Made by a program: the position numbers and the translations under genes. A model generated the notes under the pieces. It was not told where the DNA came from. It made no database searches and saw nothing but the letters and a program-made list of their open reading frames with translations. DNA of 64,000 bases from Blattamonas nauphoetae (Eukaryota > Preaxostyla > Oxymonadida), in NCBI GenBank assembly GCA_033064195.1, contig JARBJD010000088.1, positions 184,771 to 248,770 of the forward strand. Reading direction: 5' to 3'. Positions 33,700 to 44,340 of this stretch are shown here, in pieces. How positions within the stretch are numbered: position 1 is the first letter of the stretch; each line of letters starts with the position of its first letter.

Positions 33700-33780
33700 A
33701 TGAGAGGAGCAGCGGTTTCTGTAAAAGGACCGCCCTTCCAGTAGGTCCATTACGAAACCGGCTGCTCCTCTCATGATGAG
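33700..33780 (+). repeat. Internal complementary region of element 3
   Basis: Two edge complements abut at 33726/33727 (..CTGTAAAA|GGACCGCCC..). Matches 33377-33403 and 37899-37952 in inverse sense. Confidence 0.75.
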
Positions 33781-33799
33781 ACTTGAAAGGGACAAAAGG

Positions 33800-36700
33800 G
33801 GGAGTGAACAAAGAAGAAATACAAGCCTGAGGTATGAACTTGATGCAAGAACGAAGGCAGGCCGTGACCAGCTAAAAGGCTGCTGCCACCAAACAGGGTT
33901 AAATTCAGAGAGCAAGACTGAATTAAGAGCTGTTCGAGGACCAGTCGGAGTGCTTTCTTGCTCTTGTCTTCTTCTCTCTCACTCATGCCCTCTTTAGCGC
34001 GGGGGAAACAGAGCCTCGATCCAAGAAATCGCGAGTCGTCATTTGGAGGAGGCCTGTCCACTCTCAGCTTCAGGAAAGGGGAACAGCTGAAGTTTCATCT
34101 GTGAGGGACTTCCGATCCCGTCAGATTTGTGAGAGTGGCGCTGAACATCGTTCTCAACAGCTCGACACGGTGAGGGACGTGGAGTGCAATCAGAGATCTC
34201 GATGTTGTTTCTCTCCCTGTTCTATGTCAATCAAGGCAGTTGAGTCAGACGAGAGCTTGTCTGACTCCAAACGCTCCTCCCAATCATCAATGTCTGGACT
34301 ATTCTTCCCCTACATCGACAGGACCGAGAAGTCCGTTCGTTCCGTTCTGAATCCAGCACGAGCCCAGTTCTCTGTTGAAGTCCCGTTTTGCAGTACTGTG
34401 ACACCCTCTTGTGAACCCGCTCGCATCCTCCTCCTTGCTGCATAACCTCACGAGATGTTTCCTTGTCATTCAACTGAAGACACCTGTGTCCTTTGTGGAA
34501 TCGATATCTTCCCTATTCTCCGAGTTGCCTCATCCGATGTCATTACAGCCTCCTCGTCTGCCTCAAACCCCCGATGGTTGGATGGTGGTCTCTCTTTCCA
34601 AAGCGATGTAGACCAAATTGAGCCACAATTTTGAGATGTGAAACGTTCCCTCTCCCTGGCTTAGGTCATTGTGCTCAGACGTTTGACGGAGTTCGGGAGA
34701 TAGTTGTCGGCACGTTTTGGAGTTTCAGACAGGATTGTTGGGAGAAACAAGACAGTATTGGAGGGTTGTCCTGAACGACGAAATTGTCGACTGATTCTGA
34801 ACACGATTCAGCGATACTCTATCCTCTGCGAGGTTGAAAATGTTTAGCATGTCGCTGTTCTTCCTAATTGAAGTGCGATAACGAATGTGTTGAATGATGC
34901 CTGTCGAGAGGTGCAGTTGAGCGAGGTGCGGCAACAAAGGATCTAGTGATGGTCGATAGAGGTCATAGATAAATGTGGCTGGTCTCACATTCTCCACCTC
35001 ATACCTCACCTCCTCCAAGATGTGCGTCTCACAAAGACGAACGAATGTCGAAGTAGAGTGTAGTTGCGTCAAGAAGAGTTCAACAGTGTTGAAGGACGGA
35101 TAACAAAATTCATTTCCAGTTCGAGCTCAGAACTGATCTCCATCTTGGTCTCTCTGAATCGCGGAGATATGGTCCTTCAATGCATTCTTGACTCGCAAAA
35201 TCGCTTTGTTTGGATCGATGTGCCACTTATGGTGGACTCATGTATCGATACCACTCTGACTGTACGTTGGTTTTATGGATTCAAAATGAGTGAGTTCACT
35301 ATTGCTTGATATTGTCTTTTGTAGTCAGGTTCTGACTTTCCCAGTTCGGCGGGACTGAATTCGATTCGATGTAATCCCAGGATTGTTCTGTGAATCAATT
35401 ACTCGCGTCCTTTCCTTCACAATAACCGACCGTCCACTTCGTTGAGTGGATTGTATTGATTGATTTGTGAGGTTGAGCTCCTTTCGGTTGAATATCTCTT
35501 AAATCGGCCGATATTGGCGAGAAGAGAGTCCAGTCTTGTTTAAGTTGTCATAATCAACTGTGATTTGAATATATCTACACGGGGTGCAGTCGAGACGATG
35601 GAAGATACCCAGTCTGTGTTTCGGAGACATTTCCATGTCGTGGTAATGAAACAACACCCTGCGGAAGCAAAGAATTCCCATCTGTGAAGGAGAAGACTGA
35701 ATCTTCTGGGTTAGTGCAATTGGAACCGCACATTTCGGATTGAGAGGATCCCCAATTCCCACCACGAGTGAATAATTGTGTGCTGTCGCTCTCCCACTTG
35801 TTATCATCAATGAATCAATGTCCAGCAATGCCGGTTACCTCATTGAGATTCGATTCACGAGTTGTGCATTCGCTCCCGCTGATATGCCCCTCTTAGGAAT
35901 CTGTGAAGACAGATGATGTGTTTGGACTCGATTGATTTAGTCGACTGTGATTGACGGGACCTTGTGTCCATCGTGTAGAGGGAATCGACCGAATCGCGAA
36001 TGAGGCCTACAGTCGACGGGGAGAAACTGGGTTGTTGGGAAGTCATGGATGAGCTGTCCTCTACTGACTGGAGAGATTCATGAAAAGACATCATCACCGT
36101 GATGGTGTTGTTGGAATACTCAGAGTGGTTAGTCTAGCAAGGGAGTTCATGCTTTGTGTGATCTCTCTCCTCTTCCCAAAGTTAGTAGATGCGTTTTGTC
36201 CACAAACAAAGACTATTCAGGCTTTTGAGGTCGATTTCTGTCATCGCCATTTTGGTGAGGCTTCAATTCCTTGATTCATCGAATTGGGCGGGGGATATAC
36301 GTGTCATAATTTTCCGACTTTCAGAAGAAGTTGTCCGATCGCGGCTCTTGCCAAGGATGAGGAAAACTGAATCTTTGCTTGTGCAGATGAGGAGGACTAA
36401 GTTTGAGTCGTACTCTGGCGAATATGGAGACGAAAGCCGCCTTTGTGATGAGCTTCACAAAGCTTGACACGGTGATAAAGGAGATTGGACTTCATTGCGG
36501 AGGTGGTTTCCGTTCTGTAATCTAACTGAGAGGCGGGTTGTGAATGGGTGTCGAGAATAAGAGAGGATTATTTCAATCTATATCTCTCTCGTGCTGGAAT
36601 TTCTGTGTGAATCATCAGGATTCGCCTCCTTTCTTTCTCCCTTCCCCAATCCTCACTTTAGGATTGTGTTTGTCGATTCAATTGATCGTACAGGATCGGT

Positions 36701-37850
36701 ATCGAACATTCCCTCCTGTGGGCAAGAGACGCATCCCTATTGGTCGATGCGAGATTCTAAGGACCAACTCATGCGTCCTGGCAGTGAGGAAGAATGTACA
36801 CAAAGTGTGTTGGAGCGAGAACAAGCCTTGTTGTGTGATTTTGTGTGGACAGACGAGATTAATGTGGAAATGTGTGGATATCACAACATTCGCACGCAGG
36901 ATGGATGTGTTGTTATCCCTCTCCTACTCCTTCGTCTTTAACTTGAGTTCTACCTTTCCAAAATCTTCTCCTTCAGCAACAACGTCTGCAGTCACTTCCT
37001 TCCGCAGCAATTCTACTGGGCCATCCCTTTCGGAGGCATTCGAATCTGCGAATAGGACGAGAGACAGATGTGTCATGATAGTTGAAGATTGGTGTTGGGA
37101 GTTGACAATCATCGCCTCGTTTCGACCGAAGCTGCGCAAAATGACGAAGGAAGTGGCTAGGTTCGACCGACTTGAATGATTGCATGCCAGGTAGATGTAT
37201 TCTGCAATAGAGTCCAAATGAGTATTCTTTGGCATAATATATTCGATTTTCGATGGATATCAACTCGTGGTGCGATCGTGGTGTGAGATAATTTGGTGAA
37301 GGCGGTCGGGTTTCGATTTCGTTCGTAATTCACGAACAGTCCCTCTGAATCCAATAGGGACACGATTTGATCAATGTTGAATTGTAAACTTGGACCATTT
37401 GTTCTGGAAGACATTCGATATCGTTTGTCTTTCTTCCCGATTTGTAGTGGTTGATTCGAGCCGTATCAGGTTGATTTTGTTCCTCTTCATGAAAGGTTGT
37501 AAGAGTTTTGTCTTGCAAGCAGATTTTCGACGTTAAGACGCTCTGTGTCGCCTTCACCTTGAGTTTGGCCTGACTTTCCAAGTTGATTGACAAGGTCGGC
37601 ATCTACGTGGGGGTGTGAATCCTGGATCCATGGGAGAACGTTCTGTCTACGTTTTTCCCCCTACATCCTATTCTGCTTCGCGAAGTGTCTGATACACTTA
37701 CTCCGAAAGGAATTCGTCATCTTTATCTGGAGAGAGGGATGCCAGTTTTTGAGCATCTTGAATAGGATACGACCTAAGACGCAGAAAGTCACTTGATTGT
37801 TGTGAAGAGGTAATGTGGCTCGAATCTTTAACTTAAATTTGCATAATGAA
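33800..37850. other. Unassigned interior of element 3
   Basis: Best frames: plus 36544-37179 (211 codons) and 34101-34445 (114); minus 35499-35828 (109), 34725-35072 (115) and 37330-37602 (90). Several minus-strand frames appear to follow one another with frame changes, which would suit a decayed minus-strand gene. No family recognised. Confidence 0.35.
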
Positions 37851-38555
37851 TTGACCAGGCCTAACCCCTTAATTAACTTATTATTGATCAAGTCACGTCT
37901 CATCATGAGAGGAGCAGCCGGTTTCGTAATGGACCTACTGGAAGGGCGGTCCATGAACGCGATCCTCGACGAACAGGATCAAACATTCCTCTCAGTGAAG
38001 TCTATCTCATACACATTTATGGATCTTGCGACTCGATATTAGAATGATATCAACTGATTTCTTCTGAATCACGCCTTTCTTACCAATTCATTCTCACCGC
38101 ATGTCAGACCTTCCTTGCTTTATCTACAACTTTCTTCAAGCACTCTTCCTCCAAGAATGATCATTTGACTGGATATATTCCTTAACTCCTCTTTTTTAAC
38201 GACTCTGATCAAATTGTTATGTTTGATCTCATCCTCCTTTAGACGTTCTGCACTATATATCCGTTCTCGGAGCACAATCTCCTTCTCCCCTCTTCAATAA
38301 AGTTGTCTTTGCTGTGTAGAGCTCATTGTAGTGGACTTCCCGGTGAATTTCTGAATCAGAAACAGTTTTTCCACTCTTCACCATTCTCCATCAATCAAAC
38401 AGATAAATACCTCCCTCTTAGTTCTTCTACTATGAATTGCAATATCTCCAATGTTAAACGAAAAAACAAATACCTATCTTCAAGTTTTCCAATTGTGGGA
38501 TGCTGATGAACTTTAGTTGGGATTGCTGATGAACTATAGTCAGTCCCCGGAATAC

Positions 38556-41500
38556 CGTTTGGACAACAGCACACTCTTCCACAACGAGGGAAAACGCACT
38601 GGAGGACTCACTTTCCAAGTATTATCACCACCAAACTCGCTCACCCTCACAGATATCCTCTTCATTGACAATACGTGCACAGGCACCACACTCCGCGATC
38701 AAATGACTGACTGCATTTTCCTTAATTACCAAGCTTCATTGTCTTTCGAGTTCTTCGACTGTTTCTCAACATCAGCCCAGCCGCATTGCGGGACGCATTC
38801 TGCGTATCAAGTGTTCCCAGACGTGATTGGTCCATCAATCACCTCTGTCGCCCAATCGGACAGAATGAATGAGAATAGGGACGGAATTGATATTGTTCTG
38901 TTGTTTGAGGGAGTGTTCACAGGAACAAGCAGGAAATACGATGTGACACTCGAAGATGCTGATGGAACACAATTTGTTGCCGAGAACGTATCATTCTCCA
39001 AGACAGTCGGAACAGTGACAATTGCACTCAGCAATCCCAGCGTGCCTTCTCTCTCGTCTTCGACCACGTACACGATTGATGAAGTGAAGAAAAGTCTCAT
39101 TCAATCAACAAGCAATGAATTCGTGGTTGGAGGAGACGAAGAGCCAGACTGGACGTGGTGGCACCACACTGCAGCAAGCCGAGCCGGCCAAATGGTCGGT
39201 CTATCGTTCACAACACCGAAAGGACCAACACTGACCAACATCCAAGCCGATCTGAACCCGTCGAATGCCAATGAAGCAATCGTGTCTGTGACAGTCAGCG
39301 AAATCATGGTTGGATCTTTCGAGTTGATTGTCTTCGATGCATCGGATGAGCAGGAACAAGCCATCTCGATTGGTTCATTCACCTTCTCTGCTTCACCAAC
39401 ACAGACATCATCGCACACAGTGATGATTGATCAATCTGGAGTGTTGTCATATGGAAAGAAATACCAAGTGAAGTCATTCGCGTCGTCGACACTGATTGTT
39501 TCCCACACCGCACTAACTTTCGACATGCCAGATGAGCCACCTCGAATCAGCCAGGCAAAACCAACGCTGAGTGGAACGAACGAGACGTGGGTGGATCTCG
39601 TTTTGACGGGAGATGGTCTGCCAAAAGGGAAGGGATTCACGATTGTTGTGAAAGAAATGGAGGGGGATGCGATCAAGAGTGGAGCAACAGAAATCAGTTT
39701 GACGGGAACGATTTCAGGATCGAGTGGAACAACGACGTCATGCACAGCGAGTGTGGAAATCTACAACAAAACGGACACATTGGAATATTCGAAGAAATAC
39801 AAGATCATCTCACTCAGTATCAACGGAAACGCAGGACTTGTCGATCCAACAACAAACTTCACCGTTCCTGATTCTCCATGTCGACTCGAAGAGATGAAGA
39901 CACCCAGTCTAAATGGAGAGAAGACGCAAGTGAGTGTGAAGGTGACTGGTGTTGGGTTCACCCCAACAATCTCCCAAATTGAGATGACGCGAGGAGACCT
40001 GACGATCACTTCCACGTCAATCACAATCGGCTCGACGACAGAACTGACAGCGAAATTCCAAGCAGGAAAAACAGAAAGTGGGACAGAACTTGAATTTGGG
40101 ATGAGCTACGAAATAGAATCAGTATCTGGACCATCAACCATTTACGTGAATTCGGGAGTGGGATTCACAGTTCCTGTGCCTGGGATTGTTGCATCAACGT
40201 CGACAGAACTGAATTCAACAACGAACGATCACTTCAAAGTGATTGTGAATGGAATGAACTTTGAGCCTGGGACAGAATGGACACTGAAGTTGAAAGATCG
40301 AGATGAAGAAATATCAGTGACAATGACATCAGCTGGGCAAGGAGAATCATCGTGGGTGAAAGCTGGAGGGCCAGGAGAAATTGAATTTGGGCAAACATAC
40401 ACTCTGTTGATGATGTATCAGAACTCAAATGTGCCAGAACATCTCGTTTGTGAAGGAATCTCTCTGACAACCCCACCTGGACCAGCATTGACGAAGATCA
40501 CCTGTTCCATCCATCCATCCAACGTGAATGAATCAATTGTGTCTGTGACAGTGTCACCATCCTCCGCAGGTTCTTTTCTTCTGACTGTTGTTGATGAATC
40601 AGATGAACTGGAACAAGAAATCTCGATTGGTCCGTTCTCCTTCGCATCTTCGTCGACAGAAACATCATCACACACTGTGGTGATTCGCCCAGCCGGATTG
40701 TTGTCGTATGGGAAGACATACACAGTGAAGACACTCTCGTCGTCATCGATGATTGTTCTGCACTCTTCTCCCACTTTCAAAGTCCCATCTCTCCTCCAAG
40801 CAGCCTCTGCCTCGCTGAACCTCAAAAATCTTGATGAAGTGATTGTCAGTCTCACTGCCTTTGAATTCCCACGATCGACTCCAGTCGCACTGACCATCGT
40901 CGAGGTTGATCAAAACGACTATCCAAAAGGCTCGCCTTTCACACTCACAGGAACAACAGCGACGACAGGAGATTCAACTCACATTCTAAACACTCTGATT
41001 GAGACCGGCAAACTCCAACGTGGGAACCGATTCGAAATGACACAATGTGACCTCACCGATCAGGTAACTGTGCTGAATGGCCGCGTCTTCTTTCGGGTTC
41101 CAGATCCTCCAACCCTCACAGACGTTCATTTCTCGTTCGCCACAACATCCAACACGACATTTCGTCTCATTCTGGAGGGGACAGATTTTCCTGTTGGCGA
41201 AACATTCCTCGTCTCACTGAAGGACTTCTCCGATCGCATCGAAGTGACATTCGCCACTCCAAGCGAAGGCTCGTCGGCTGAACTGGCGCTCGGATGGTCA
41301 GACTCTCTCCAGTTCGACACAGCGTATCCTCTCGTCTCTGTGGTGCACAAAGGGTCGTCGGGCTTTTCGATGCCCTTCACTGGTCTGACACTCGAAACAG
41401 GCACTCGTCCAGATCCTCTGTTTCTGTTTGCGAACGACTCGGGGAGTTCAGATCCGAAGTTCTGTGGAAGTGTGGCGCGTCCGTGCTCGTCAGTGGATGT

Positions 41501-42893
41501 TGCTTGGATGATTGTGGATGCATACTCACCACAAATAGTCTCGCTCGTTTTGGACGAAGCCACACTTCTGTCATCACCAGTGGTCGTCGTGTCCCGACAC
41601 GCTGTGGTGCTTTCCCCATATGTTCTGTCTTCGTCACTTGTCATTCCCTCAACTGCCTCTCTCGGGGACTCGGCTGGCCTGATCTCTGTCGCCGGGACAC
41701 TCTTCTTGGGAAGTGTGAACGTCGAAGTCCAAATTGATGCTCTGTCGTTCGTGCTGTTTGATGTGAAGGGTGGAATGTTGATGATGAATTCTGTCAACAT
41801 TTCTGGTGTTGCGTCCTCATCTCCTTTGGTGGATGGGATTGAAGGGCTGTGTTCGTGGGAGACCGGACTGATCAAGCTTCACGAAGGGAGGATGGAAACA
41901 AACTCGTGTGAGTTCTCGTCGATTGGGATGGGCGCAATTTGGATGGAGTCGAGCAATCTGTCGCTGACGTCGACGCAGATTCTGAGCAATGGAGCACGCT
42001 TCTCATTGTTCCCATCAGCTCAACAAGATGTGATGTGTGAATCGGGAAACATCACGATTCTTCCCAACTCGTCGTCGAACACGCCGAAAGATCATTGGAT
42101 CTCGTCAACACCAGAATGTTCAGTTGCTGTGAATGAAAGCGAACTGAAATCGCCTCATTTTGTTCCTTCACTTGATGCGAAGAATTGCACAAGCACACTC
42201 TCGAAGAAGAAAGACTCATTCTCGGTATTTGTTGTTGGATCAAAATTGTTTCCTTGTGGTCTGAAACTGGAAGTGTCTGAATCGTCGTCATCATCTTCTC
42301 AATCATCTCAATCGAACAGTTCGCCAGTTGAGGTTCCTCTCTCGTTTTCATCAGCTGAATCGTGGAACGAAACCAACATCAATCTGTCGATTCCATTATC
42401 TTCACTCTCGACTCTGTCGTTTGACGAGGGATGGACAGCTCGTTTTGTGTTCGGGAAGAACGAGCTCACCGAATCGTTCACCTTCCTCAAAACTTTGAAA
42501 GAACGAAAAGCCGAATCCCTCCAACAAACTCTCCCCTGGCTGATTCCTGTGATCGTCTGCTCGGTCCTTCTCCTTCTCGCCGTCCTCGTCTTCGTCGTGG
42601 TTGTGATCTGCCGTCGACGAAGACAGATGGCCAAGTCGGATTCATCAGCAGTCGTCAACCAGAAAGAACTTTCGGAAAACGAAGCTGGGAAGGATTCTCA
42701 CGAAGCAGAAACAGACATGGCATCGGATGAGAAGGAGGACACACAAACAGAACTCCATCAAAGAAACAGTGAACCGAGAGCCGAGCCAGTTGCAGGGTTG
42801 GAATGTGAAGAGAACGTGGGGATTGCACAAGTGGAAGAGATGCCGGAAGGATCAGCAAAAGAAGAAATGAAGGAACCACTCGCGCAGTTGTGA
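38556..42893 (+). CDS. Giant surface protein 2, third (3') segment with membrane anchor
   Basis: About 1445 codons finishing the plus-strand giant gene; the total is 1934 residues when the three segments are joined. After the last beta-helix strands come tandem Ig-like (beta-sandwich) repeats of roughly 110-200 residues. Two are strikingly alike: IVSVTVSEIMVGSFELIVFD at about 39280 and IVSVTVSPSSAGSFLLTVVD at about 40535, each followed by a SYGK..Y strand. A CG..PC pattern (DPKFCGSVARPCSS) at 41450 introduces another beta-helix part. One membrane helix (LIPVIVCSVLLLLAVLVFVV, near 42540-42600) is followed by RRRR and an acidic cytoplasmic tail of about 95 residues. Type I surface protein; ligand unknown. 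Confidence 0.85.
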   Translation, partial: RLDNSTLFHNEGKRTGGLTFQVLSPPNSLTLTDILFIDNTCTGTTLRDQMTDCIFLNYQASLSFEFFDCFSTSAQPHCGTHSAYQVFPDVIGPSITSVAQSDRMNENRDGIDIVLLFEGVFTGTSRKYDVTLEDADGTQFVAENVSFSKTVGTVTIALSNPSVPSLSSSTTYTIDEVKKSLIQSTSNEFVVGGDEEPDWTWWHHTAASRAGQMVGLSFTTPKGPTLTNIQADLNPSNANEAIVSVTVSEIMVGSFELIVFDASDEQEQAISIGSFTFSASPTQTSSHTVMIDQSGVLSYGKKYQVKSFASSTLIVSHTALTFDMPDEPPRISQAKPTLSGTNETWVDLVLTGDGLPKGKGFTIVVKEMEGDAIKSGATEISLTGTISGSSGTTTSCTASVEIYNKTDTLEYSKKYKIISLSINGNAGLVDPTTNFTVPDSPCRLEEMKTPSLNGEKTQVSVKVTGVGFTPTISQIEMTRGDLTITSTSITIGSTTELTAKFQAGKTESGTELEFGMSYEIESVSGPSTIYVNSGVGFTVPVPGIVASTSTELNSTTNDHFKVIVNGMNFEPGTEWTLKLKDRDEEISVTMTSAGQGESSWVKAGGPGEIEFGQTYTLLMMYQNSNVPEHLVCEGISLTTPPGPALTKITCSIHPSNVNESIVSVTVSPSSAGSFLLTVVDESDELEQEISIGPFSFASSSTETSSHTVVIRPAGLLSYGKTYTVKTLSSSSMIVLHSSPTFKVPSLLQAASASLNLKNLDEVIVSLTAFEFPRSTPVALTIVEVDQNDYPKGSPFTLTGTTATTGDSTHILNTLIETGKLQRGNRFEMTQCDLTDQVTVLNGRVFFRVPDPPTLTDVHFSFATTSNTTFRLILEGTDFPVGETFLVSLKDFSDRIEVTFATPSEGSSAELALGWSDSLQFDTAYPLVSVVHKGSSGFSMPFTGLTLETGTRPDPLFLFANDSGSSDPKFCGSVARPCSSVDVAWMIVDAYSPQIVSLVLDEATLLSSPVVVVSRHAVVLSPYVLSSSLVIPSTASLGDSAGLISVAGTLFLGSVNVEVQIDALSFVLFDVKGGMLMMNSVNISGVASSSPLVDGIEGLCSWETGLIKLHEGRMETNSCEFSSIGMGAIWMESSNLSLTSTQILSNGARFSLFPSAQQDVMCESGNITILPNSSSNTPKDHWISSTPECSVAVNESELKSPHFVPSLDAKNCTSTLSKKKDSFSVFVVGSKLFPCGLKLEVSESSSSSSQSSQSNSSPVEVPLSFSSAESWNETNINLSIPLSSLSTLSFDEGWTARFVFGKNELTESFTFLKTLKERKAESLQQTLPWLIPVIVCSVLLLLAVLVFVVVVICRRRRQMAKSDSSAVVNQKELSENEAGKDSHEAETDMASDEKEDTQTELHQRNSEPRAEPVAGLECEENVGIAQVEEMPEGSAKEEMKEPLAQL

Positions 42894-42945
42894 TTCCCCA
42901 GTCGTGAACCAACACTTGATCATTCAACATCATTTCACACTCACA

Positions 42946-42973
42946 CATACACACACACACATACACACACACA
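42946..42973 (+). repeat. (AC)n microsatellite
   Basis: ACACATACACACACACAC.. just 3' of the giant gene, interrupted twice by AT. Confidence 0.9.
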
Positions 42974-43030
42974 ATCACTCACACCATTACTCACACAATC
43001 TAGTCATCTTCTCGTCTGTACCTCCCTCGT

Positions 43031-43940
43031 TTATTCGACTGAATATCGACTCTTCTCGTCTGTATTCACTTTCATTGCTTTGCCCTTCCGTTGTGCTGTT
43101 TTTCTGAGCAGCTCTGACCAAACTGGAGTGGAATGGTGTTGCAAGAGCTGGTCTCTTCGCACCTGTCCTCTGTCGGGAGAATGTGAGAGGAGAACAACAT
43201 TTGTGTCCAAAATGTCGTCAAGGAGAGGCAGAAGTGTGTCCACACGGCGCTTCACATTTCGATCGCACGACGGGGAGCGCGAGAGAGAGTGGAGGGCCTG
43301 AAACAGGACGCGTCGGTTGTTGATGGGAGCGTTTTCATCCAAAATCTTGTTCAGAATCAGCCCGAGGCGATCCAACAGCTGTGTCATGCGTTCGATGTTT
43401 GGATGGGCATCTTCCATAAATCCTGAAATTACTGTCGGAATCTGCTGCCAGATTGGGAGATTCACAAAGTTCGTGGTTCCATCCCACTGGTTCAGTCCGC
43501 TGAAGTAATGCATGCAATCGAGCGGTTTCGTCCCTCAACGTCTGATTCTGTCTTTCCAGGCCGTCCAGAAATGACTGTGTGACGAGAACAACATTTGTGT
43601 CCAAAATGTCGTCAAGGAGAGGCAGAAGTGTGTCCACACGGCGCTTCACATTTCGATCGCACGACGGGGAGCGCGAGAGAGAGTGGAGGGCCTGAAACAG
43701 GACGCGTCGGTTGTTGATGGGAGCGTTTTCATCCAAAATCTTGTTCAGAATCAGCCCGAGGCGATCCAACAGCTGTGTCATGCGTTCGATGTTTGGATGG
43801 GCATCTTCCATAAATCCTGAAATTACTGTCGGAATCTGCTGCCAGATTGGGAGATTCACAAAGTTCGTGGTTCCATCCCACTGGTTCAGATTTTCCAGCA
43901 CACTCTCAACAGTCGGATGAATCTAAATATAATATCAGTC
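43031..43940 (-). CDS. Tandemly duplicated gene fragment, unknown helical protein
   Basis: An upstream exon appears to start after ..ATATTTAG at about 43921 (IHPTVESVLENLNQWDG). A 302-bp unit occurs twice, at 43586-43887 and 43192-43493. It encodes FVNLPIWQQIPTVISGFMED.., LLDRLGLILNKILDENAPIN and a Ser/Arg turn, all helical. Between the copies a linker codes for FLDGLERQNQTLRDETARLH, a probable coiled coil. Reading from the upstream copy through the linker enters the second copy out of frame. The second copy has its own ATG frame (MHYFSGLNQWDG) and a different, basic C terminus ending 43031. Either two small genes or one gene broken by tandem duplication. Function unknown. Confidence 0.5.
43192..43887 (-). 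repeat. Direct tandem duplication, ~302-bp unit, period 394 bp
   Basis: GAACAACATTTGTGTCC..CACTGGTTCAG present at 43192-43493 and 43586-43887, apparently identical. Confidence 0.9.
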
Positions 43941-44124
43941 ATTCTTTGAAGGGAACAAAAAACACAAACATTGACTATTGGACCATTTTCGGGCAGATCA
44001 TTCTTAAAACGGATGGAGAACCAGAAGGAGCACAAGAAGACGAAAATGAATAGAATTCACGATGAAAGAAAAGGAAGACCAGTGATGGCTGTGGAATCAT
44101 CTTTGAACGAGTTGCGTATAGTTT

Positions 44125-44256
44125 TCAGATACGAAGAAAGGGCATGATCCTCTTCTTGTCCAGGTCCTTAAAAAACCCTCTCAAAGTGTCGATCAGTTGT
44201 TCAGTCGCTTTATCGTCGATTGGACGCTGTTGGTCTGAAGAAGAATTGCTTTCCAT
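44125..44256 (-). pseudogene. Truncated member of the helical gene family
   Basis: Forty-three codons from ATG 44256. MESNSSSDQQRPIDDKATEQ fuses the start of the neighbouring 44341-45399 gene (NSNSDQRNSID) directly to its later DDKATKQ motif, skipping about 50 residues, and stops after PFLRI. Internal deletion remnant. Confidence 0.6.
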
Positions 44257-44340
44257 AAAGAAAGGAATGAAGTGAGGGCTGTGAAGCATCTTGAAATGAA
44301 ATTGGGAGAATTGAAGAAGAAAAAGGAAGTGCATGTTCTC

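Larger units (their letters stand above)
33377..37954. mobile_element. Element with DIRS-style termini but no DIRS genes (element 3)
   Basis: Inverted repeats 33385-33450 and 37860-37925 share CTCCTCTCATGATGAGACGTGA. At 33700-33780 lies an internal complementary region. It reads the complement of the left edge (GCAGCGGTTTCTGTAAAA) straight into the complement of the right edge (GGACCGCCCTTCCAGTAGG). That arrangement is diagnostic of DIRS-type circle formation. Yet I find no Gag, RT, RNase H or recombinase motif in the 4 kb inside, only short frames on both strands. Confidence 0.65.
32633..38547. mobile_element. 5.9-kb terminal-inverted-repeat element, 8-bp target duplication
   Basis: Host octamer CGGAATAC flanks both ends (32625-32632, 38548-38555). 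Terminal repeats of about 46 bp start GGGACTG(T/A)CTATAGTTC and contain the motif CTATAGTTCATCAG twice in tandem on each side. Eight-base duplication and GG-type ends would suit a Mutator-like or hAT-like element; I cannot choose. Its interior is occupied by the DIRS-terminus element 33377-37954 and by short minus-strand frames. Confidence 0.75.

Noticed and set aside
36544-37179. Real 211-codon gene in element 3
   Set aside because: No homology recognised, frame reaches it without supporting context, and the antisense strand has equally plausible broken frames.
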